From: Tubiluchus corallicola
Lineage: Eukaryota; Priapulida; Priapulimorpha; Priapulimorphida; Tubiluchidae
Assembly (NCBI GenBank): GCA_030141605.1
Contig: JAQGDQ010000323.1
Coordinates: 64,001-124,000 of the forward strand
Direction: 5' to 3'
Length of the DNA: 60,000 nt
Translations under genes and position numbers: made by a program
Part shown: in pieces, positions 21,992 through 32,700 of the stretch
How positions within the stretch are numbered: position 1 is the first letter of the stretch
Layout of the letters: every line of letters begins with the position of its first letter
The notes under the pieces: model-generated
What the model was told of the DNA's origin: nothing
What the model saw: only the letters and a program-made list of their open reading frames with translations
The model's database searches: none

Positions 21992-24900
21992 CTGCAATGA
22001 AAAGCTAAGATTAATTTACCAATGTGTCTTCACACATGAATCGAGTCAATTTTTACCTTATTCATAGGGAGGATCTGCATATAAATACAAAATGCAATGA
22101 ATAATTCCAGAAACAAGATATGTGACAACACACTATTGTAAGCAAATACTAGGTTTAACTTCGCAATGAAAGGGTACACTTCTCTAGTGTACTTCAACTA
22201 TTCCAATTCCTTTCAATTTTTTGCTGCGAATAATTTTGAGTAAATATCTAAAATAACTTATGCTGGTATGTGATATGAACTAGGACTGTAACGAAATGTC
22301 TAAGTCACGATACGATACATGACAGGGTTCTAACCGCACAATACGATACGTAACACGATACACCTGAGTTAATGTTTGCAGGTTTTACAAAAACTAGATG
22401 AAGCCATTGATAATAAACGCTAAATACATTCATCGATTTTAAGAATGCTACATGCTAAAACAAGTCGATTTTTGTTTACTACTGGTGTACTGTTTGCATT
22501 AATTGTCGCCAGAAAAGCAACTGTAATATCTTGGTTTGCCGGACAAAAGTGGAGAGACGTCGGTCCAAATTTGAAGATTGTTCGATTTTACTAATATTAA
22601 GCTAATGCAGTAGGTGCCATGGTAATGTAGAATCAGTCACCTAATTGTCTAGTGGGGGTCGCTCCTATGCAAAAGTATATAAAAATTGTCGGTAATTGAC
22701 TCAAATAACTCCACATAATTGACTCTAAACCACTTAAGCTGAATAAACCAGTAAACATGCTAACATACAAGTCCTGGCAAAACGAGATGTGTTTCAATTC
22801 TATAGACTTAAAAGCCGTTGCTGCATTTTCACATTTGCTACTACAAATCATTAAAAACGCATTGCTCATTCAACAACTTTGGTTGTTAGTCCATATTCGT
22901 GTCAAGTCTGTTAATGTTGCGTTCACTGCACTGATTATTAAGTATCTGCAGTACACTCCATAGCTGCATTAATTGATGATTGTTTTTATCAGCAGACAGT
23001 CAAGCACATGTTAATATGAACGACTCACTATACAAGTACACTTTTACAATACACGTATCTTAATAAAACGTTACGACATAATGCATTATATATCGTCACA
23101 GGGCTACAACTGGTAATTGCGAAACTTTAAGCAACAGCTTTTTGCACTCATTTTAGATATGAAAATGTATTGTGTACCATATTTTGCCTAAAACCCCCGC
23201 TAAAAGTGAAGTAATCCGAGTTCAAACTTCGTTCAAGTTCCAGTGTTCATAAAAGAAAATCTCGCTGATATGAACTTAAATTGAAACGAACAAGGTTATC
23301 TGACAACTGTAAGTCGAACATTCATTCAGAAGCTTGCATTCTTACTTTAAATACTTGGCGTACACGGGTTCCTTCCAGTACTGCAGGTAGCTAAGATAGT
23401 TGATAAATGCTGCTTCCTTGAAATAACCACGTTGTGCAAGAACTAGAAAAAAGGAGTAAAATAAATATAATTAACCCAGGGCTCGTACTCTACTTTTTAA
23501 AAATATAGGACATTATTCTAAAAAAATATAGGACGTTTTTTGAAAAAATACAGGAATTATAGGACCTTTTTCCTTAAGAATGAAAGTTTCTAACTTTACA
23601 CTACAGCGATTTTCACAATTTCTTTGCAAAAGTAAAGGATTTTTTCTCCTGTAACAGGAGCGCATTCTTTGGTTGAAGTTGGTATTGTCATTGAGCAGCT
23701 TATACACTTCTGGGTACGTACTTATAATACCTAATTGCGGTTAAGTGCGCCAAAGGCACGCGAAAAATACCAATAACATTCTCATTTCCTTGAGAATTCA
23801 TGATTTTATAGGAATTATAGGACATAACCCCAAAAATATAGGAATTACCGGACGTTTTAAAAAAATATAGGAATTATAGGATTTATAGGACGAATACGAG
23901 CCCTGTTAATATGTAGACATTTCAAGTATATTTCACTAAATTATGTAATTTGCTAAAAATTTTTGCTAAAACAAGTACATATCTCATACACTAAAAGTCC
24001 TATATTACGATTAGCATATGGCACGTAAAGTGTAAGCTCAGTTAAACCAGAAACAAAACAGTTAAACCGATAGTAGCATGTTTCATTTATCTCTTTGTCA
24101 ATAACCTGGTGCAGACAGGTGACACAGAAACAAACTCACTGTACCACTATTAGCGGTAAATACTACGTGTACTTCAACTAAAATTTGCACTACATATTAC
24201 AAATTGTACTACGTTATCTGAGTTTGAGATATACAGCAAATGTCAAAAAAACCTATTTTATGTGGATTTGGAAATCCAATCTACTTTCCATTAATCTCAC
24301 TGTGGAAAAATGGGCAATTTTCTACTAGTAATTAAGATGATAATTAAAAAAAAATCAAATACAAAGCCATTTTAATAAACATAATATCACAAACGTTTTT
24401 GTTGCAACAGAGTACTAAAGTGCTGCTGTTTCGTATTTTTCACTGTACCACAACAACGCGAACTGCTTTTTAACTACAGAACGAAATGAAAAATCGATGC
24501 CTGCTTATGTGCTTCTGCAGGGATTTATTTTTCTTTCTAGATGGCAGCACTTAACAAAAGCTGGCAAGTGCTTGTGGTGTGTTGACTGACATAAGTGTTT
24601 TCTAGCACATTACTGGGTAACAAACACGTTTTATGTATTTTGGTGAACAAAATTTGACTTTAAGCGTAATCAATTCAGACTGTAAGATAAGAAAAATTTA
24701 TTCTGCCTTGCGGCAATCATTACATCATTAATTTCATTTGGCTCAACATTAAAATATCCATTACCATAAATATACGAAACAACAACATTATCATAAAACA
24801 AATATTATTGTAAAATAAATGAAACAGTCACCTATTTCTTGTGCATACAGTACATTGTTACCTTAAATTATATTTACACCTGTAGCAATACCATTTATTA

Positions 24901-26341
24901 ATTATCTTATTAGAGTAACTGACATACTAGGGTAATAGATCTTACTATGTTTAAATAGATTAAGCGGGCAGCAAACCCAAAACCTAAAATTAAATAACAC
25001 ATTATAAAGACTAGGAAACCGGCTGTCGCTCGAAGTCATCATTGAATTGTCTTACTGCACTTGGAATAAAAGAATTCAGAAATCTATTAGTTTCACAAAT
25101 AAGACTTTTATACCTGTCATATATCAAATTTTCAAAATTTGATGCACGAAGGCGGAATGGGTCATTTAGAATTCACTTAAACTTTCAGTTGTTTTTGTTT
25201 CTATAAATCTCCTTTCTACATCATTTATTTTCTGCACAAATGATGACAAAAATGTTGCACCCTAGACAGTTTTTGCAAATCAATCACTTTATTGCCAGGT
25301 TATGATCGTAAATGTTGTTATGTTATAAATATGGACTTCAACAATGGCTGTTGAACTTAAACAGATAAAAAATAAATGCCTTAAAATTATTTGAAATTAA
25401 ACACTCATTGTAAAAAAATAAAAAAAGACTATAGGACCATTCAAAAGATTCATCTTCTTTATAAATACTTTTTGCTATAAAAAGCTAACCAAATGAAGAG
25501 AATCTAAGATATGGTACAGAATTGTTTGAAAAAATGAATAACTAATGAGAGAGCTTTTTGATACACAGCATTTACCAATGCACACATCGCTTAAATTCAT
25601 TACCATCAATAAGTACCAAAGTAGTGATATGCAAAAGGTTTACACAGCTCATTATCAGTCACAATAAATATTTTGGTTGATGAACTTACAATGTAAGTAG
25701 TTAGGGTTTGCCAAGCATTGCACAAACTCGAGCTCTATTTGGAAACGAAGCCGCTCCTCTTGCTCTGAAATAATGTACACAAGAATAAAGGCTAGTGCTG
25801 CAACTAGGGTGGTGACGTGAGATGCACACAACACACATGTGTGCATTCTCCAAAAGCATTGGCAACTGATTAAATATGTAAAACTTACACGAAGATATGA
25901 GGAAGAAAATATACATATACATATATTACATCTGTGCGAGAAAAAGGGTAGCAAAAGATCATTTCTCCAGAAGAATATGAACATGATTGATAGTAAACTT
26001 GATCGATAAACAGTAAAATTGATACATTAATATTTAATAATATTATTAATAATTTTTGAATAATAATATTTATAATAGTTTTACAAAATACAATAATGGC
26101 TAATGCATCTTTGGATACTTCTATCACGAAATCGATTATTTTTACATATTTTCTTTTACGTTGTAATTTCAACTATTGTGATTTAACACTGTGGTATTAA
26201 CAGAGACAGTGAATCGATTTGTCAAGCTCATCGACTAAACAGTGAACTGAAAAAATTACTTAAACTTAAGTTAAGGCCTATTAAGTATTATATATATTTA
26301 TAGTAAAGAAAAGTAGTACCAAGATAAGCTCGACCAGCCAT
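21748..26341 (-). CDS. MED31: Mediator subunit 31 (gene span, 4 exons)
   Basis: Spliced frame: exon 1 26341-26320, exon 2 25764-25690, exon 3 23442-23346, exon 4 21991-21748; 438 bases, 145 residues plus stop, all junctions GT..AG with consistent phase. The product contains the SOH1 domain core RLRFQIELEFVQCLANPNYL, LAQRGYF, INYLSYLQYWKEP and KYLKYP, and a C-terminal helix ending TRKRMRLLNQQ. MED31 is part of the Mediator middle module that links activators to RNA polymerase II in the nucleus. Human MED31 is 131 residues. The extra length here is a glutamine-rich tail (about 35 residues, mostly Q). A possible AATAAA on the minus strand lies at 21339-21334. The gene is divergent from LIN7. Confidence 0.95.
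23346..23442 (-). CDS. MED31: MED31 exon 3
   Basis: Acceptor TTTCTAG, donor GTAAG; 97 bases. It encodes FLAQRGYFKEAAFINYLSYL and QYWKEPVYAKYL, the central SOH1 segment that is nearly invariant among eukaryotes. Confidence 0.95.
23475..23905. mobile_element. TTAA-flanked inverted-repeat element (MITE)
   Basis: The left end CCCAGGGCTCGTACTC follows TTAA (23471-23474); the right end GAATACGAGCCCTG precedes TTAA (23906-23909). The ends are inverted copies of about 13 bases. The interior repeats short AT-rich units such as ATAGGAATTATAGGAC in both directions and has no ORF. TTAA targets fit piggyBac-like elements, though the ends are not a classical piggyBac terminus. It sits in MED31 intron 2. 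Confidence 0.6.
24690..25180 (-). pseudogene. LINE 3' end (ORF2 C-terminus plus UTR)
   Basis: The minus strand reads LNDPFRLRASNFENLIYDRY, a short connector, RFLNSFIPSAVRQFNDDFE, then a stop at 25011. This matches the C-terminal block of many LINE ORF2 proteins (S-F-x-P-x-A-x-x-x-x-N). About 300 AT-rich bases follow as 3' UTR. It lies in the same orientation as its host intron of MED31. Confidence 0.65.
25690..25764 (-). CDS. MED31: MED31 exon 2
   Basis: Acceptor ATTTCAG, donor GTAAGT; 75 bases. It encodes EQEERLRFQIELEFVQCLAN and then PNYLH, the first helix of the SOH1 domain. Confidence 0.95.
26320..26341 (-). CDS. MED31: MED31 exon 1
   Basis: 22 coding bases, ATG GCT GGT CGA GCT TAT CTT G, then donor GTAC. 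Joining to exon 2 gives MAGRAYLEQEERLRFQ, in frame. The start is chosen because it is the only ATG with a donor that restores the SOH1 frame, and a short variable N-terminus is normal for MED31. Confidence 0.85.
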
Positions 26342-26692
26342 TGTCTTGTTTATAGGAGTGCGTTCATTAGCATCATTATTGTTAACAATTTTTTCCTACA
26401 ATAACGTAAGAATTCTTTTTTCTAACTTGTAAAATTTTACACAACCGTTAAAAGGATAATAATGTATTATAAATGTACCATAAGTCTATAGCTCACGTAC
26501 TGCATCACCTGACAACACAACCTGAGCTACGATAGGTAATCGATCTAACTTCTGGCTCACCATTTCCGGTTTCTCTAATTATTTATATTGTGATTTTGTG
26601 CGTGTTTTATTTCTTAAGGAAAATTTAAATTTGTGGTATTTACTACATCGATTTATTTAGAAGAAAATTTCACTCGCTTCAATTTGTTTAAT
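26342..26692. promoter_or_regulatory. Shared MED31/LIN7 divergent promoter region
   Basis: Only 351 bases separate the two start codons, so the transcription start sites of both genes must lie within or close to this interval. The sequence CATTTCCGGTTT at 26561-26572 reads ACCGGAAAT on the minus strand, an ETS-type core frequent in bidirectional housekeeping promoters. No convincing TATA box can be assigned to either side. No CpG-rich island is evident. Confidence 0.6.
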
Positions 26693-26732
26693 ATGGCAGC
26701 TATTATTGCAGAGCCGTTAACATTAGAAAGAG
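26693..26732 (+). CDS. LIN7: LIN7 exon 1
   Basis: 40 coding bases encoding [13 protein letters not shown] plus one base, donor GTAAAA. The MAA..EPLxLER start is the usual N-terminus of LIN7 proteins, which fixes the start codon. Confidence 0.92.
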
Positions 26733-29700
26733 GTAAAAATTGTTATGTCTGCATTTGATAATTACTTAAACGTGCGTGTAGCTTACAAATTACAATAATA
26801 TTATAATTACAAGGTATGGCAGACGCGCCACTTTTACTGCAATAACCTGGTGTATAACTATGCTAATGGATGTCCAATATAGACTGTTATTGTAATAGTA
26901 ATAGTAAATTTATTTATAAAAATAGTAATTATCTATACTATAGTATAGTATAAACTCAATACAATACATCAATTACGTTTATACCTAGTATTACTATGGA
27001 CGTAAATTTTTATGTATAAAATTTTTCTCACAAATTTATTTAAACTATAAACCTGCTGCAGTATGAAAATCAGTTTTAAATTTAGCATAATAAGACATAA
27101 GAACTTTTATTTCACACATAATCAAGGTATACAGTTTGTAGTCAGTTGACGAATAAATATTTAAATAGGGAACAACCATATGGCCTTTTACTCTCTTCTC
27201 CTATATAAAGTGAAATAAATAATTTTAATCAGCGTTGTAGACAATAATATAAAGTTTTATTTTTTGCGAGTACAATATAATGGTGTTGTTTTTTTAATTT
27301 TAGTTTTTACTCAGTTACTCCTTTAATCAAATTTTAGGTAATATAGAAGCCTGAATTACAAATAGAAAATAAAATGATTATACTAATTTGTAAAACAGGG
27401 AACTCGCGAATTTTCTTGAATAAAGTAGAGTAAAAAAACATTTACACGTGTTTGATCTTAATGACATCACCTTCTCATGTCGAGCAAAATTTGCAAATTA
27501 TTATCTTTGAACTTCTAGCAGTCTATATTCCACTGAATGCTATATTCTGTCTATATTCCACTGAATATTCCGCAGCTAGTGTAACTGTTAATTAATAACT
27601 AAACTTGTAAAATGTTAGTTTTAATAAATTTTGGTTTAGCTCGGATTTGGACTTATAGTTTTAATTCGCCATTATTTTTACTACATGCAATAATGACTAT
27701 TGTTAGCAACTAAACGGTATAATTTTTAGTTAATTATTACAGTATTGACTGAATGTTTGGTGCAGAATAAGTGATAATGAATTGTTTTTTTCTAAAAAAA
27801 TATGCAGTGTGTTACTAAAATAGTAAGACTATGTTAAAAACAATAAAGTTTTGTAAATTGTGTGTGAACAAGAAAATGGTGTAAGTAAATTTTGTTTTGT
27901 CATCAAATTTCCTAAGCCACTGACTGAAAATCGTTTCTACCTTCTATTTAGCCTCTTTCTTAAGGCTCCTTTATTTTATTGCAGTGATGTGTAATTCATT
28001 ACTGTATACAGGCTGATGCCCCTAAAGCAAAGTCCAGCCTTGGTGTCCCTAATTTTACCAGAGCCCGTACATTGTGAAAATTTAGAATGCTAGCTATGGC
28101 CTATGAATCACTTCAGAATTTTACGCTTTTCCAAATGCAGCGATTGGCTTCCGTATTATTTATTTGTACTTTCTTATATACTTCCGTATATTTATTGAGT
28201 AAGATATAATTATGTAACTGACTTGTGGTGCTGGCTGTTGAAAACTGTGATGGTCAAAACAATAATTGCCCCCACAATATTTTTTCATATTTTTTGCAAT
28301 AGGATTGAAACAAAAATAAGAAAAACACATAAACTGTAAAGCTGAAATAAAAAAGCAGTTGGATAGGTCTTACAGTATACAGCATATGTACATCTTGTGC
28401 ATATATCTATGTACGTAATTGTAAAAGTTGGTGTTTTTCTCTAATAAGCTAAACTAAATAGCAGACTTACGATGTTGTAAAGGGCCGACATATTGCATAT
28501 AATATACCATACGACATCCATACATTACCTGTTGACTTATATTGCCTGTTTAGCACTCTTTATAATCTATACAAAAAATCTAAAATCTAATCACATCAAT
28601 ATATTGCAATAATTAATAGTGCAAAAATAACTTAGTGCAATAAATGATTGTGTGTAAAATATTGGCATGCGTTAATATTGTCCAAGCTGCTGCGGTGCCT
28701 ACGTTCCCTTGGTTCCTTAACCCCATACTTATTACACTTAGTTGTTAATCCAGGGCTGGCTGTATACTCGAGATTAACAACACCTTTGCCTCTTTTTCTT
28801 GCAGATGTACAGCGAGCGATAGAGCTGCTTGATAAGCTTCAACGCACTGGTGACATTCCCGCTCAAAAACTAGCTGCCTTGCAAAAAGTGTTGCAGTCCG
28901 AGTTTTGTACGGCTGTTCGGGAAGTTTACGAACACGTTTACGAGACTGTTGACGTCCAGGGCACGCCCGAGGTGCGAGCCAGCGCTACAGCTAAGGTATA
29001 CATTCTTATCCAGACCTCTCAACCCCCGGCAGACAGCAATCCTGGATTTTAAATTGCAATGCAAATATGAAATCATATTATGATCAGTATGGCACTGATA
29101 CTTTTTCTCGACAAAATGAAACTCATGTAGTTAAACATTAAAGTGGTTTTCTAATAACTTTGCTAACGAGCGGAATGCAAGACAACAGAATAACGTCACA
29201 CTTTTGCTAAATTTGTTTGTTGATTCATGTAAAATGACCTTATTAAAGATGTGGCAGCATTTTAAACACTCATAGAGGAAAACTTTTGCATTTTTTGTTT
29301 TATTCAGTTAAACTAGTAAGGCAAAATTTTCTGTTCTGTTTATTTACCATGAAACATTAAGAAGCAAGTCAAAATTGTAAGACTCGCAGTAAAACTATGA
29401 GAGCTGAGAGGACTGCTATTTATTCTGATAGTACTTACAGTGATAGTACTTTACTAAAAATTTTTGTTATTTCACGATCATCATATGGCCATTACGTCTA
29501 TTGTAGACATTGGGCAAGCAGACTTCGAAAATAAATAAAAACTCGAAACAGGTAGACACAGTTAAAAACTAGACACTGCTGTCCCAGTGGCTTGCCAACA
29601 CCACTTCCGAGCAGGACTTTTTGTTATTTCATCATCACCGTCATCTCTGGAGTTTGTCTCACACGTTTGTCTGACATGACCCTCCTAATCAGTTTACTCC

Positions 29701-32700
29701 ATGCTACCCTGTCATCCACAACCTCCCATGTTTCTGTATTTTTGGTATCTAATGGTGTGTTGATACTTTTGGATAAAATTGATGTAAATTCTGCCCTCCT
29801 TGCGGTTTCTTTTCTTTCTGCAGTGTTTCTTTGAAAGCTAATTTTAATGGCCTTTCATCTGGCAGTCGTGTAACACGTCCATCTATCTTAATCTTCTTTT
29901 GATTTTAATTGTTGATTCCTCTGCCTTGACTTTACTTGACGTCAGTCAGGGTATCGACGGGATCGCAGTACCATTGATGGTATTTTTACGATTCGTCAGC
30001 TGATGGAGAAAACGAGAGAGCATAGAACATCAATGCATATTGCCTTTATCGACTTTACAAAGGCATTTGACAGTGTCAATCGCGAACTGCTGTACAAGGT
30101 GCTTTCAAAGTGTGGATGCCCGGATCGATTTACAAGTATGGTAAAAGCTCTGCACACTGATATGCTAGCGCGTCTCTCTGTCAATGGCCAGCTTAGTGAT
30201 CCTGTAGAATACAACAGCGGTGTGAAACAAGGCTGCAAGTTAGCTCCATCTCTTTTCGGACTTTTCGCTGCAGTCCTTTTGCAGGTAGCCTCCGGCAGAC
30301 TTGGCTCGACGAAGAGCATTCATGTTCGATTCAGATATGATGGAGACATTTTTGACCTACGTCGACTCAAAGCAAGGACGAAGACACGAATGATGTTCCT
30401 GCGTGAAGCGCAATATGCCGATGACATAGCTATCTTCTCTGACAATCCGGAAGACCTTCAGGATCTCATCGACATTTACAATGAAACTGCAAAGAGAATG
30501 GGACTGCGCATTAACAAAAGGAAGACTGAGACAATGAGTGTCGGCTCTAGCGACAGTGTCAATTTTACCATTGACGGAGAACAGCTTGGAAGTGTGCAAC
30601 GGTTCAAATATCTCGGAAGTTACATCTGCTCAGATACTCGATTGGATACTGAGCTTCATGCAAGAATTAATGCTGCAGCCAGCTCTTTCGGCCGTATGAG
30701 GAAACGTGTCTTCGATAACCATGACCTTACCATCGCCACTAAACTGCAGGTGTACAAGCAATGCATCATTCCACAGCTTACCTATGGTCAGGAAACGTGG
30801 ACGCTCTATCAAGATCAGGTCAGGTCTCTTCGTGCGGTTCAGCAGAGACATCTGCGTCACATCCTTCGTATTCGCTGGGACGACTATGTGCCAAATGAAG
30901 ACGTGCTGGCTCGTGCCAAGATGGAAGATATCGAGGTTACGCTTACTAAGGCTCAACTTCGGTGGTTTGGGCATGTGGTCAGAATGAACGATAAGAGACC
31001 GACAAAGGCCCTTCTTCATGGAGAACTAACCAGTGGCTCTCGCAGTGTTGGTTGTCCTCTCCTTCGCTTCAAGGACAAGGTGAAGTTCTCTCTGAGGAAA
31101 GGTGGAAAGTTGGACATGTTGCCTTTCGCAGTTCACGACCGTCCTGCATGGAGATCCCTAGTCAACAACTGTGCCGAAAAACTCGATGAAGAAAGACGGA
31201 TGCTTGGATACGCAAGAAGGTTCAAGTCGTGGATAAGAGATGGTTTCATGGACATCTGACTCGCACTGATTTAGCCGTATCGGCTTCGACGTTGTACTGC
31301 CTTGACTTTATTATGTAGATCCTGGTTTGATATTTTCTTTGGCCATTTTATTCCTAGAATATTCCTGTAGTTTCTTTGTTAAAATGCATCAATTTCTGAT
31401 TTTGTTTTTTGTACATTTTCTACAATCAGCAAGAAGAGAAATCTTTGTTTTCTAAAACCAGAGTTCAATCTACCACATACTGTTATTGAGAGTAGGTTAA
31501 CCCTAGTTAGTGTTTTAGTGACATGCATGACTTTATCTTCTGAACCTTGTAATGAGAAAAATAGATAAATATATAAAGCATCTTTTCATTTTATTTTTCA
31601 CCATTGTTTCAAGTTTAGGATTGTTCTCCAAGCTAGAATTTAGGAAAATTTATATGTCTGGAATGTTTGTTCCTCTGGACAGAGCTGTTTTGTTTTTCCA
31701 GTGATCTGGATGAAGTTTTGCACTAGTGCCATCAACTTACACTTCCTCTCTTTGTTTTTGTCTGTCATAGTTGCAATAATTTATCATTGTTAATTCAATT
31801 TAAAGGCAATATAGAGTGATAATGGACGTGATGATGGCCTTAAGTTATGGCCATCTTAGTGCATTGACATTTGTTTTGTTACTGTAGGCAACTGTTGCAG
31901 CATTCGCAGCCAGCGAGGGTTATGCACACCCGCGTGTCGTGGAATTACCCAAAACCGACGAAGGCCTCGGATTCAACATCATGGGTGGCAAGGAGCAGAA
32001 TTCCCCCATTTACATTTCTCGGATCATTCCTGGTGGGGTGTCGGATCGCCATGGAGGACTGAAACGGGGAGATCAGTTGCTGTCGGTTAATGGTGTGGTA
32101 AGTTTCGTCGGAAGAAGTTTACAATTCCCCGCACAATTTAAATACTATAACCCTAAATCTAAACCCCAACCCTAGTCCTAGCCCTAACCCAAACCCTGAA
32201 ACCTAATCCTAATCCTAACCCTAATCCTAATCCACTGCACTAACTAATTTTTTTGGGTGTGGAAGTTGTAAACTTTAGCCGTTTTGTCTTACTGTTGTTT
32301 AAAGCAAACAAGCTGGGTGTGTTTAATAATCCTTATTTAATGCTGGCTGTTTATTTAAACGGGAATGTCTCAAAAAACTTTCCGTAGCAAGTTATACTAC
32401 TTAGCATTACCCTTACCTCTTTGAAAAGACTTACGTAATTGGAAAAGAAAATTCTTAGTAATTTAAAATACTCTCACCACCTGGTTGAATGCCACTGACT
32501 TATCTTCCCAGTGTGCACCACTGATTCACCAAAAATATAATTATTAATCTTATTGACAAGATACTTTTGCTTAGTGAAGAGTGCGCTACGAATATTCTGA
32601 TTAGCTTTTCAAATTTAGCGCAGTATTACCTAAACTTGTTACAAGTGCGTTTCTGTTAAAATGACTGCACCTAATGGTCATCGTGAACATTTAAATTTAA

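Noticed and set aside
22280-22370. GATACGATAC-rich patch starting TAGGACTGTAACGA, possible MITE end
   Set aside because: The opposite end could not be found, so no element boundary is supported.
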